This document shows, piece after piece, positions 6,888 through 13,961 of a stretch of 30,730 nt of DNA (the stretch's first letter is position 1; the number at the start of each line of letters is the position of its first letter). The notes under the pieces are model-generated. The model was given only the letters and a program-made list of their open reading frames with translations. It was not told the origin of the DNA and did not search any database. The DNA is taken from assembly GCA_964390545.1 (NCBI GenBank), contig CAYMJV010000037.1, positions 1-30,730 on the forward strand. The letters run 5' to 3'. A program made the position numbers and the translations under genes. This DNA is from CAYMJV01 sp964390545 (GTDB taxonomy: Bacteria > Desulfobacterota > BSN033 > UBA1163).

Positions 6888-8144
6888 CTATTCCTCCTTT
6901 ACCCCTCTTTCCTTCCGGTATTCTAAGATGAGAGCCTTCATCCTTTCAGCCAAAAATTGGGTCTCATATACCTTGTCCCCCCCGTAGATCTCGATCCGAC
7001 CCGGCAGGTCTTTCGTGCCTTCCCGCAAAATCTCAAGGGCCTCCTTCTCCTTATTGCCACAGATCAGGAGCACGCAAGGAAATCCAGGTCTCTTGGGGAG
7101 TTCCTCCCTGAGGGCCTTCACGACGCCATGGGCGTGGTGCCATTGTTCCTGGTTTGCGTACATGAACCCGCCGAGCATGTAGCCCTCGATGCCAGGCTGC
7201 GAAAAGATGACCTTCGCTGCCCGATAGACCTTGGCTGCGGTCGGGTTCCCGCTTGTGTCGGCGTAGTTGGCGATCTTAAGGCCAACCCGGTTCAAGCCGT
7301 CCACTCCCAGAATAGCGCCACCGCCGCCCATCCCGTGATAACCCACGTAGTTGAGCCCCTTTATCTCTGTCACCATCTGAGCAATATAGCAGGTCCCCCT
7401 GAGGTCTCCTTCTTCGATCCGCCATGCAATCTTGTCGAGCTCCGTAGGTGGAGTAGCCGCCTCCCGGGCGACTTCGATGCCGAGTTCGGGATGGCGATAG
7501 ACCGAGGAATCGTCAATGGCCATCCGGCAATCCCCGGCAAAGACTTTCCCGTCCTTGGTGATGATGAGGGGATTGATCTCGGCGGTCCGGCAATTATAAT
7601 CCTTGAACGTTTTGAACAGGCCTGAGATCGCCTGGGCCACACCCGGAAGATGTGCCGTCGGGACCTTTAGTTTGAGAGCAAGGTTGAGGGCATCATAGAG
7701 CCGAAAACCTCGAAGGACGTCCACCGTCACGGTTGCGATCTTTTCCGAAGGGACCGACTCAATATCCATCCCGCCTTCCGTGCTGAACATGATGACGGGG
7801 GCGCGGACCTCCCTCGAAGAATCGACGATGACACCTATATAATATTCCTTGTCGATGTCCAGTTTCTCCTCGACCAGTACCTTTTCCACCTTCAGTTTCT
7901 TGATCTCCGATCCGAGGATCTCGTTCGCAACAATCTCGGCATCGATCGCGTGTTCGGCGAATTTAATGCCCCCTGCCTTTCCTCTTCCCCCTGCCCAGAC
8001 CTGTGATTTGATGACAACGGGCTTGCCGATCTTCTCGGCTATTTTCTTGACCTCCTGAGGAGTCGTAGCCACTTCGCCCTGAGGAATGGGAACCTTAGCT
8101 GCCTTCAACAACTGCTTCCCTTGATATTCGTATAAACGAGCCAT
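6888..8144 (-). CDS. Succinyl-CoA-synthetase-like CoA ligase, beta (ATP-grasp) subunit
   Basis: A 418-residue SucC-type protein, about 30 residues longer than E. coli SucC. The ATP-grasp domain opens with RLYEYQGKQLLKAAKVPIP and contains VVIKSQVWAGGRGKAGG (nucleotide-binding lysine and glycine loop), YYIGVIVD, and AEINPLI with the conserved Glu-Ile-Asn-Pro. The C-terminal flavodoxin-like ligase domain contains GMGGGGAILGVDGLNRVG and ANYADTSGNPTA, where SucC normally has NFLDIGGGA; here YADTSGNP is a divergence seen in related non-succinate ligases. Together with the alpha subunit it should form an ADP-forming acyl-CoA ligase. A consensus ribosome site TAGGAGGTAACC precedes the ATG. It is the first gene of the minus-strand operon and lies divergent from the GntR regulator. 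Confidence 0.88.
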   Translation of the reverse strand: MARLYEYQGKQLLKAAKVPIPQGEVATTPQEVKKIAEKIGKPVVIKSQVWAGGRGKAGGIKFAEHAIDAEIVANEILGSEIKKLKVEKVLVEEKLDIDKEYYIGVIVDSSREVRAPVIMFSTEGGMDIESVPSEKIATVTVDVLRGFRLYDALNLALKLKVPTAHLPGVAQAISGLFKTFKDYNCRTAEINPLIITKDGKVFAGDCRMAIDDSSVYRHPELGIEVAREAATPPTELDKIAWRIEEGDLRGTCYIAQMVTEIKGLNYVGYHGMGGGGAILGVDGLNRVGLKIANYADTSGNPTAAKVYRAAKVIFSQPGIEGYMLGGFMYANQEQWHHAHGVVKALREELPKRPGFPCVLLICGNKEKEALEILREGTKDLPGRIEIYGGDKVYETQFLAERMKALILEYRKERGVKEE

Positions 8145-8192
8145 GGTTACCTCCTAAAGCTATGAAGGATGTTACTTGGTTTGACAGAAGAC

Positions 8193-8221
8193 AATTTATA
8201 ATAAAAAGACCCGGATGTCAA
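8193..8221 (-). promoter_or_regulatory. Candidate sigma-70 promoter of the minus-strand operon
   Basis: On the minus strand TTGACA (8221-8216) is a perfect -35 box. A weak -10, TAAATT (8198-8193), follows at 17-base spacing, and TATAAA lies two bases closer. Transcription would start near 8186, about 40 bases before the beta-subunit ATG. The nearest operator copy (8245-8255) lies just upstream of the -35 box. Confidence 0.4.
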
Positions 8222-8244
8222 CAAAAAAATAATCAGAGTTAAAG

Positions 8245-8255
8245 TGGTAAGACCA
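8245..8255. promoter_or_regulatory. FadR/GntR-type operator copy 1
   Basis: TGGTAAGACCA is a perfect inverted repeat of TGGT around AAG. It matches the TGGT-N3-ACCA core used by FadR-subfamily GntR regulators such as PdhR. It lies between the divergent promoters and is probably bound by the product of 8369-9094. Confidence 0.7.
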
Positions 8256-8294
8256 ATAGACATATCCTGAAATATCTTTAAATATCAAAGTATT

Positions 8295-8305
8295 AGGTCT
8301 TATCA
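8295..8305. promoter_or_regulatory. FadR/GntR-type operator copy 2 (degenerate, inverted)
   Basis: AGGTCTTATCA is, on the minus strand, TGATAAGACCT, with two differences from copy 1 and the same AAG centre. It lies just upstream of the regulator's -35 box. Confidence 0.55.
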
Positions 8306-8314
8306 AAATAACAA

Positions 8315-8343
8315 TTGACAAAAAAATATTTTATAATTAAAAT
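8315..8343 (+). promoter_or_regulatory. Sigma-70 promoter of the GntR regulator
   Basis: TTGACA (8315-8320) and TAAAAT (8338-8343) are separated by 17 bases. A start near 8350 would fall inside operator copy 3, a classic arrangement for autorepression. Confidence 0.6.
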
Positions 8344-8353
8344 TGTAAGACCA
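8343..8353. promoter_or_regulatory. FadR/GntR-type operator copy 3
   Basis: TTGTAAGACCA differs from copy 1 at one base. It overlaps the -10 box edge and predicted start site and ends just before the ribosome site AGGAGA (8355-8360) of the regulator gene. Confidence 0.65.
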
Positions 8354-8368
8354 TAGGAGAATTCTGAT

Positions 8369-9094
8369 ATGTTCAAGTCGATCAAGCGCAGCAGACTCTC
8401 CGATGAGGTTGCGAATCAGATTAAAAACCTCATCAGTGAAGGGAAATTAAAACCCGGCGACAGGCTTCCGCCAGAGAGGGAACTCATCAAGCAATTTGGC
8501 GTCAGTCGACCTTCGCTGCGTGAGGCTTTAAATTCCCTTGTGGTCATGGGATTTCTGGAGATCAAACAATCGAAGAGGACCTTCGTCAAGTCTGTGACCT
8601 CAGAGCGAATGGAAGACCCCCTTTCTTTTCTCATCAAAACCGATACCCAGAAGATTTTTGATCTGATCGAGGTGAGGAAGGCTATGGAGGTCTGGGGTGC
8701 TTCCCAAGCTGCCCAGAGGGCTACCGAAGAAGATATCAAACGATTGGAATCCATCCTTGAGGAGATGGAGAAGGCCATTGAAGAAGGCCGGGATTGGGAT
8801 AAGGAGGATGCCGATTTTCACCTGGCGATAGCCCAAGCAACCCACAACATGGTCCAGACCCATCTCATGTCCACCATCTACGACCTCCTTAGGGAATCCG
8901 TTGCCAAAGTCTTTACAGATAAAACAAAAATGAAGAAATTGTTCCAGCAGCATTCTCGGATTCTAAATGCCATTAAGAATCATTCTCCCGAAAAGGCCAG
9001 AGAAAGAACCCTCGAGCACCTGGACTATGTGGATTCCGAAGTGAGGACCTTTAATGGGTCGATGAAGAATATGGATGCATCGGCTGAGAGCTGA
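8369..9094 (+). CDS. GntR-family transcriptional regulator, FadR subfamily (FCD domain)
   Basis: A 241-residue DNA-binding regulator. Residues 1-72 form the winged helix-turn-helix (LSDEVANQIKNLISEGKLKPGD, then LPPERELIKQFGVSRPSLREAL), and residues about 90-225 form the all-helical FCD ligand domain (FDLIEVRKAMEVWGASQAA, DADFHLAIAQATHN, HSRILNAIKNHSPEKAR). The FCD His/Asp residues that usually hold a metal for carboxylate ligands are present. FCD regulators commonly sense hydroxy or keto acids such as lactate, pyruvate or glycolate, which fits the flanking hydroxy-acid genes. It is divergent from the CoA-ligase operon with three operator-like sites between, so it most likely represses both that operon and itself. 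Whether it also controls the plus-strand glcD operon downstream is open; no TGGTNNNACCA site is seen before 9363. Confidence 0.9.
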   Translation: MFKSIKRSRLSDEVANQIKNLISEGKLKPGDRLPPERELIKQFGVSRPSLREALNSLVVMGFLEIKQSKRTFVKSVTSERMEDPLSFLIKTDTQKIFDLIEVRKAMEVWGASQAAQRATEEDIKRLESILEEMEKAIEEGRDWDKEDADFHLAIAQATHNMVQTHLMSTIYDLLRESVAKVFTDKTKMKKLFQQHSRILNAIKNHSPEKARERTLEHLDYVDSEVRTFNGSMKNMDASAES

Positions 9095-9117
9095 AAGAAG
9101 ATCGACCTATTTTGAGA

Positions 9118-9147
9118 TTGAGAGGGAACCCACCAGAGAGTTATAAT
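9118..9147 (+). promoter_or_regulatory. Candidate sigma-70 promoter for the glcD-hdr-lipoyl operon
   Basis: TTGAGA (9118-9123) and a perfect TATAAT (9142-9147) are separated by 18 bases, 24 bases after the regulator stop codon. The transcript would carry a leader of about 200 bases containing the hairpin element 9178-9293. Confidence 0.4.
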
Positions 9148-9177
9148 AATAATGATGCTGAAAAAGTTTCCTTCTCC

Positions 9178-9293
9178 GTCATTCTGAGCGAAGCCCTGCA
9201 CCGCATGGTGTACAGGGCGAAGCGAAGAATCTCTGCTTCAATGCAATCAGCAATTCATGAGATTCTTCGTCGCCCGCAGCTCCTCAGAATGAC
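9178..9293. repeat. GTCATTCTGAG inverted-repeat element
   Basis: The terminal 11-bp perfect inverted repeat is GTCATTCTGAG (9178-9188)/CTCAGAATGAC (9283-9293). An inner pair is GCGAAGAATCTC and GAGATTCTTCGTCGC. It is a relative of 79-223. It lies in the leader of the plus-strand operon, where the folded RNA could affect expression. Confidence 0.7.
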
Positions 9294-9362
9294 ACATTCT
9301 GAGATTTTTCAGTACTTGTAAGTTCGTAACAATAGGTTCCAAGAGGGAGGGGGCGAGGCAGA

Positions 9363-10736
9363 TTGCAGGAATCACAGAAGCTGATTGAGATTGTCGGAAA
9401 GGATCATTTCACCGATCAACTGGAGGAATTGGTCCCCTATAGTTATGACGCGTCGATGAATGTCCACCGGCCTGATGCAGCGGTTTGGCCTGAATCGACC
9501 GAGCAGGTGGCCGCGATCGTCAGGTTTGCCAATGAGCATAAGATTCCCGTCGTGCCTCGTGGAGCGGGAACCAGCCTCAGCGGAGCCGCTGTCCCCATCA
9601 AGGGCGGCATCATCATCGACCTTTCCCGGATGAACCGAATTCTTGAGATGAGTATTGAAAACCGCTATGCCCACGTCCAGGCCGGTGTGGTCTGTGACGA
9701 TCTCAATCGAGCCTTGGCCAAACATGGATTCACTTTCCCTCCGGACCCGGCCAGCAGTTCTGTGGCCACGATTGGAGGAAATGTGGCGACCAATGCCGGT
9801 GGAATCAAGGGAGCGAAATACGGAACGACCCGCGACTATGTCCTGGGCCTCCAAGTCGTTTTACCTACTGGAGAAGTGATGCATACAGGCTCTTACACGA
9901 TGAAGTGTGTCTCCGGATATGATCTTGCCAAACTCTTCATCGGAGCAGAAGGAACTTTAGGGGTAATCACGGAGATCACTTTGAAGATTAATCCCCTACC
10001 CCGTCATGGTATGACCGCCGTGGCGACTTTTGCCAAGTTGGAGAATGCGGGAAAGGCCATCTTCCAGACCATGACCAGCGGCGTTCTTCCCAGCGTCATG
10101 GAGATCCTCGACAAAGTCACTCTTAAATCGATTAAAGAGAATACGGACATTGATCTCCCTGATGCGGAGGCCATGATCCTGACAGAGACCGATGGTTATA
10201 CGTGGGAAGAAGTGGAAGCCCAGATGGAGGTTGTTCTCCGAATTTTCAAAGAGAATCATCCGATTGAGATTAAGACGGCTAAGGATGAGAAAGACCGACT
10301 TAATCTCTGGAAGGCTCGCAAATCTTCTTATGCCACTCTGGCCCGGGTCAGCAATAGCTTTGTCTTAGACGACGTCACCGTTCCTATTTCCAGAATACCA
10401 GAGCTACTCGTGGGAATTCAAGAGATTGCACAGAGACACGGTCTGGTGGTTGCTACCTATGGCCATGCCGGGGATGGAAATCTGCACCCACAGATTCTTT
10501 ATGATGAATACGATCCGAAGCAGGTAGAGAAGACGGAACGGGCCGAGGAGGAGATCTTTCAGTTAGCCATTTCGCTTAAGGGGACTCTTTCAGGAGAACA
10601 TGGCATCGGACTATCGAAGGCGAATTACATGACCCTTGAACACGACCCCGTGGAAATGGCTTTGATGAAACAGATCAAGAAGACTCTGGATCCCAATAAC
10701 ATCATGAATCCAGGGAAGAGAGCCCTCGATAGCTGA
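9363..10736 (+). CDS. glcD: FAD-linked oxidase, GlcD-type
   Basis: A 457-residue flavoprotein expected to oxidise a 2-hydroxyacid. The PCMH domain shows VVPRGAGTSLSGAAVPIKGG (residues 63-82) and IGGNVATNAGGIKGAKYG. The C-terminal FAD-oxidase domain carries GHAGDGNLHPQ (from about residue 367) and SGEHGIG (from about 410), and the protein ends NIMNPGKRA. The start is a TTG at 9363 after the purine-rich GAGGGAGGGGGCGAGG; no suitable ATG exists before the FAD motif. It heads the plus-strand set with a GlcF-like protein, a lipoyl carrier, HdrD/HdrE-like proteins and a lipoate ligase, so its electrons probably enter that chain. It is paralogous to 1754-3133. The substrate is unknown; glycolate, lactate and 2-hydroxyglutarate are all possible for the family. 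Confidence 0.88.
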   Translation: MQESQKLIEIVGKDHFTDQLEELVPYSYDASMNVHRPDAAVWPESTEQVAAIVRFANEHKIPVVPRGAGTSLSGAAVPIKGGIIIDLSRMNRILEMSIENRYAHVQAGVVCDDLNRALAKHGFTFPPDPASSSVATIGGNVATNAGGIKGAKYGTTRDYVLGLQVVLPTGEVMHTGSYTMKCVSGYDLAKLFIGAEGTLGVITEITLKINPLPRHGMTAVATFAKLENAGKAIFQTMTSGVLPSVMEILDKVTLKSIKENTDIDLPDAEAMILTETDGYTWEEVEAQMEVVLRIFKENHPIEIKTAKDEKDRLNLWKARKSSYATLARVSNSFVLDDVTVPISRIPELLVGIQEIAQRHGLVVATYGHAGDGNLHPQILYDEYDPKQVEKTERAEEEIFQLAISLKGTLSGEHGIGLSKANYMTLEHDPVEMALMKQIKKTLDPNNIMNPGKRALDS

Positions 10737-10749
10737 CGCTATCGAGAAA

Positions 10750-10925
10750 TCCAAATGTCAAAATCCAAATGTCAAATGAATGAAAAAGCTCAAAATCAAT
10801 CGATAATCCCCCCTCGCCCCCCTTTAGCAAAGGGGGGTTGGGGGGATTTGACATTTGAGCTTCATTTGAAATTTGAACTTTGTCATTTGACATTCATTTG
10901 AACTTTGGGCTTTGACATTTGGCAT
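10750..10925. repeat. Nested repeat: ATTTGACATTTG copies around a CCCCCCTCGCCCCCC hairpin
   Basis: The core 10805-10848 is a strong hairpin (AATCCCCCCTCGCCCCCCTTT facing AAAGGGGGGTTGGGGGGATT). It is flanked by degenerate copies of CAAATGTCAAA on the left and TTTGACATTTG/AATTTGAAC on the right, which are inverse to each other. It fills the glcD-glcF spacer and could stabilise or terminate part of the transcript. Confidence 0.65.
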
Positions 10926-10944
10926 TGTTTTTCAAGAGGAAAAG

Positions 10945-12051
10945 ATGCCTGATCAAATACAGTTTGATGAAAAGCGACGGAAGGCAATTAGGCAGTGCTC
11001 TCGATGTGGTTTCTGTCGGGCGGTATGCCCCATCTTCGAATTGACCAAGAGGCCCATTACCAATGCCCGTGGCAAGATGATCCTTCTCAAGGAAGTGATG
11101 GAGGGAAAACTTCCCGTTACGGAGGGGGTGGCTCAGGCCCTCCTGCGCTGCACCACGTGCATGAATTGCACGGTCAACTGTCCCTCGGGCGTGGATCCTC
11201 AGGAAGTGATCAAGACAACAAGGAAGGATATGGTGCGGTTGGGCCATGACAACCTCTTCAAGGTCATGGGCGAGATTGTTGAGAAATATGGGAATATCTA
11301 TGGAGAGGAAGAAAGGCATGACTGGGGTCACAAAAAGAATGGGGCCCGTTATGTTCTATTTGTGGGCTGCGTGGGAACTTACCGTGAGGAGGAGAGCGTG
11401 GAGGAAACGATCCGCCTTCTCGATCTTCTCAAGGTTGACTTCACCATGATCGATGAAGTCTGTTGCAGCGGTGTTTTGGAGGACGTGGGATACAAAATCA
11501 GAGGTAATTTAGCAAAACGTAATGTTCAGGAACTCCAGAAGACCGGAGCCAAAACCCTGATCACGACCTGCCCTTACTGTTACCGGGTGTTTAAAGAACA
11601 TCCTGCTTATAAAGACTTAGGACTAGAACTCAAGCATATCACCCAGTTTCTCAAAGACTTTGACTTTAAAGTGAAGACGGAAAAGAGGGTGACTTACCAT
11701 GATCCGTGCGATCTCGGTCGCCATGCGGGTATCTATGAGGAACCGAGGGAGATCATCAGAAAGATTGCCCCCAATTTTGTGGAACCAAGGCGAACCAGAG
11801 AGAACGCCATGTGCTGTGGCTCAGGGGGTGGGCTCCGCGGATCATTTCCTGAAGACTCCATCGAAATCTCGAGAAATCGATTAGGTCAGATCATCGAAGA
11901 GACAGGAGCTGAAGTTTTACTTACCGAATGCCCCTCCTGTGTTCATAACTTCAGAAATGCCAAACTTCGAAAACAGAAGATTGAGATCTACAACATCACC
12001 GAATTCATTGCTCAGCTTTATCAAGAAAAATACAAAAAAGAAGCAGCATAA
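10945..12051 (+). CDS. glcF: Iron-sulfur CCG-domain protein, GlcF/LutA/HdrD-like
   Basis: A 368-residue electron-transfer subunit. The N-terminus is a two-cluster ferredoxin domain (Cys18, 21, 24, 28 and Cys69, 72, 75, 79, each followed by Pro). Two CCG domains follow: Cys142, Cys173-174, Cys209/212, and Cys255, Cys290-291, Cys329/332, the second with CCGSGGG. Each set matches the C-x30-37-CC-x34-37-CxxC pattern that holds the unusual 4Fe-4S cluster of HdrB/HdrD heterodisulfide reductases. In GlcDEF such a subunit takes electrons from the flavoprotein. I chose the ATG at 10945 because AGAGGAAAAG precedes it; an earlier in-frame start at 10912 lies within repeat sequence. It stands between glcD and the lipoyl carrier, so transfer of electrons to or from the lipoyl disulfide is plausible. 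Confidence 0.87.
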   Translation: MPDQIQFDEKRRKAIRQCSRCGFCRAVCPIFELTKRPITNARGKMILLKEVMEGKLPVTEGVAQALLRCTTCMNCTVNCPSGVDPQEVIKTTRKDMVRLGHDNLFKVMGEIVEKYGNIYGEEERHDWGHKKNGARYVLFVGCVGTYREEESVEETIRLLDLLKVDFTMIDEVCCSGVLEDVGYKIRGNLAKRNVQELQKTGAKTLITTCPYCYRVFKEHPAYKDLGLELKHITQFLKDFDFKVKTEKRVTYHDPCDLGRHAGIYEEPREIIRKIAPNFVEPRRTRENAMCCGSGGGLRGSFPEDSIEISRNRLGQIIEETGAEVLLTECPSCVHNFRNAKLRKQKIEIYNITEFIAQLYQEKYKKEAA

Positions 12052-12053
12052 AT

Positions 12054-12135
12054 AATCCCCCCTCGCCCCCCTTTACTAAAGGGGGGTTGGGGGGATTACA
12101 CGAGTCACGAGTCACGCCTGCCTGCGGTAGGCAGG
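12054..12135. repeat. CCCCCCTCGCCCCCC hairpin plus CCTGCCT palindrome
   Basis: 12054-12097 is a second copy of the 10805-10848 hairpin, with one loop difference. A CCTGCCT/AGGCAGG hairpin (12117-12135) of the same family as 23450-23471 follows. Together they fill the glcF to gcvH-like spacer. Confidence 0.65.
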
Positions 12136-12175
12136 GATACGGTCTCGTTATTTGAAATGCATAGGGGGTGCGCTA

Positions 12176-12598
12176 ATGAACATTGAGGGCTATGAATTTC
12201 CAGAGGGGCTTTATTACGACAAGAATCATTTTTGGGCTAAGGTGGAAGGTGATCTGGTGGTTATGGGAATGAATGAGTACGCCCAGAAGATGGCTGGTAG
12301 TATTGTTTATGTGGGGCTCCCGCCCGAAGGGAAAAAACTCGTCCAGGGAAAAAACTTTACCAAGATTGAATCGGGGAAATGGCTCGGTAAAGTTTTTGCC
12401 GTAGTGAGCGGTGAACTGGTAGCAGTGAACGAAGAGCTCGAGCGGAAGGCCAAGTTGATCAATGAAGACTGTTATGGAAAAGGCTGGCTCTTCAAGATCA
12501 AACCCGACAACCTCGACGAGCTCAAGAATCTGATGACGGAACCGAACGTTATTCGCGAGTGGCTCAAAGTGGAAATTGCCCAACACGGCAAGAAATAG
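12176..12598 (+). CDS. gcvH: GcvH-like lipoyl carrier protein
   Basis: A 140-residue single-domain H-protein-like carrier. The lipoylation site is visible as KIESGKWLGKVFAVVSGELVAVNEEL, with Lys68 aligned to the lipoyl-lysine of GcvH (ESVKA in E. coli). The rest of the fold is recognisable (HFWAKVEGDLVVMGMNEYA, GSIVYVGLPPEGK, CYGKGWLFKIKP). Glycine cleavage P and T proteins are absent from the window; instead the gene lies between two CCG iron-sulfur genes and a lipoate ligase follows. This placement resembles the lipoate-binding proteins (LbpA) associated with sHdr sulfur-oxidising complexes, so a redox-active lipoyl disulfide serving an Hdr-like complex is more likely than glycine cleavage. 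The ATG at 12176 is preceded by ATAGGGGGTGCGCTA; an upstream ATG at 12152 has no ribosome site. Confidence 0.88.
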   Translation: MNIEGYEFPEGLYYDKNHFWAKVEGDLVVMGMNEYAQKMAGSIVYVGLPPEGKKLVQGKNFTKIESGKWLGKVFAVVSGELVAVNEELERKAKLINEDCYGKGWLFKIKPDNLDELKNLMTEPNVIREWLKVEIAQHGKK

Positions 12599-12652
12599 AA
12601 TAATAACGTTAGAGGTTTGAGGAGCGCTACGCTTTAGGTTTGAGGCAAAAAA

Positions 12653-13840
12653 TTGAAGCTGTCGGCACTATCACCCAAACAATTGATTGAGATCGATGCT
12701 TGTACCCGCTGTGGCGAGTGTTTGAAGTATTGCCCTGTGTATGCCCATAAGGGTGAAGAGGCCATCGATCCTCGGGGAAAGATCCAGGCCTTCAAATCGT
12801 TTATCCGCAGTCAATATGGGCTTTGGGCCAAGATCTTTGGCCCCAAGAAGTTGGACGAGGAGAAACTGAAAAAATTTTCGGAGATGGTCTATCGCTGCAC
12901 CCTCTGTGGCGAGTGCAGTGTAAGCTGCCCTGTCTCCATCGATTCCAGAAACCTCTGGACGGCTTTACGGGAAACCCTGGTGGAGCTGGGCCACTTCCCA
13001 GAGGCGGTTAAACGGATGAAGGCCAATGTCCTCGATGCCTACAATGTTTCCGGCGACGAAAATGAAGAGAGGACGGAATGGCTCGAGTTCCTTGATGAGC
13101 TCCCTGACCACCAATACAAGAAGGATAAAGCGCAGGTTGCCTTCTTTGTGGGTTGTGTCGCCTCTTTCTTTCCTCTTGTTCAGAAAATTCCTCTGGCTTT
13201 TGTTGAAATTTTGAGTAAAACAGAAGTTGATTTCACGCTCCTGGGGGGAGAAGAATGGTGCTGCGGGTTTCCACTCATTGGCGCTGGGATGAGAAAGGAA
13301 GCTGAGGTTTTGATTCAACACAATCTGGAGGCAGTCAAAGCCAAAGGTGTGGAAAAAGTCGTCTTTGCCTGTCCTTCCTGTTACCACACCTGGCTGGAAG
13401 AGTATAAGGCGGATATCAAAATCTTCCATTCCACTCAATTCATCAAGCAATTGATCGATGAGGGGAAGATCCAATTCAAAGAGAAAAAAATAAGAGTGAC
13501 CTACCACGACCCCTGTGACCTGGGGAGAGCGAGCGGAGTCTATGAAGCCCCAAGAGAAATTCTCCGGGCTATCCCGGGCGTGGAATTAGTGGAGATGGCA
13601 GATAGCAGAGAGCAGTGTAAGTGTTGTGGAGGAGGTGGAAATCTGGAGATGGTCGATCCGGACCTATCTGCTGCATTGGCTCAGGGGAAGATTGACCAGA
13701 TCCAGGCGACCGGTGCGGATACAGTGATTACTGCGTGCCAGCAATGTGTCCGGACCATCCTGACCACCGCCCGCAGAAAAGAGATCCCGATTAACGCGAT
13801 GGATATTACGGAGTTTGTGCTAAGAAACATGAAAGGATAG
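12653..13840 (+). CDS. HdrD-like double-CCG iron-sulfur protein
   Basis: A 395-residue protein resembling heterodisulfide reductase HdrD and DsrK/GlcF relatives. Two ferredoxin clusters are held by Cys17, 20, 23, 27 and Cys82, 85, 88, 92. Two complete CCG sets follow: Cys168, Cys203-204 (EEWCCGFP), Cys240/243 (CPSC), and Cys288 (HDPCDLGR), Cys324-325 (CKCCGGGG), Cys362/365. Both catalytic-type cysteine sets are intact. The start is a TTG at 12653 with TTTGAGG about ten bases upstream; no in-frame ATG occurs before the first cluster. It is immediately followed by a NarI/HdrE-like membrane subunit, reproducing the HdrDE pair that couples disulfide/dithiol chemistry to membrane quinone. With a lipoyl protein encoded next door, the lipoyl disulfide is the obvious candidate partner. 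Confidence 0.86.
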   Translation: MKLSALSPKQLIEIDACTRCGECLKYCPVYAHKGEEAIDPRGKIQAFKSFIRSQYGLWAKIFGPKKLDEEKLKKFSEMVYRCTLCGECSVSCPVSIDSRNLWTALRETLVELGHFPEAVKRMKANVLDAYNVSGDENEERTEWLEFLDELPDHQYKKDKAQVAFFVGCVASFFPLVQKIPLAFVEILSKTEVDFTLLGGEEWCCGFPLIGAGMRKEAEVLIQHNLEAVKAKGVEKVVFACPSCYHTWLEEYKADIKIFHSTQFIKQLIDEGKIQFKEKKIRVTYHDPCDLGRASGVYEAPREILRAIPGVELVEMADSREQCKCCGGGGNLEMVDPDLSAALAQGKIDQIQATGADTVITACQQCVRTILTTARRKEIPINAMDITEFVLRNMKG

Positions 13841-13955
13841 GGTTCAAGGATTCAAGGGGTCAAGGGGTCGAGTAAGATACTACAAATAAACGCTTGAACC
13901 CTAGAACCCCTGCCTACCGGCGGGCAGGCTCGGACCCTGGAACCCTTTATTTTAT
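13841..13955. repeat. Inverted repeat GGGTTCAAGG.. with CCTGCC palindrome
   Basis: Left copies (GGGTTCAAGGATTCAAGGGG) face right copies (CTTGAACCCTAGAACCCC and GGACCCTGGAACCC). Within it lies CCTGCC-N8-GGCAGG (13909-13928), of the same type as 12117-12135. It separates the HdrD-like and HdrE-like genes. Confidence 0.55.
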
Positions 13956-13961
13956 TAGATC

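Noticed and set aside
6957..7625. 222-codon open frame on the plus strand
   Set aside because: It lies wholly antisense to the well-supported CoA-ligase beta gene, has no family features and no ribosome site; it is a shadow frame.
12176..12598. Glycine cleavage system locus
   Set aside because: Only the H-protein-like gene is present; no P, T or L protein genes are in the window and the neighbours are Hdr-like.
12965..13507. 180-codon open frame on the minus strand
   Set aside because: Antisense to the HdrD-like gene, whose cysteine motifs leave no doubt about the coding strand.
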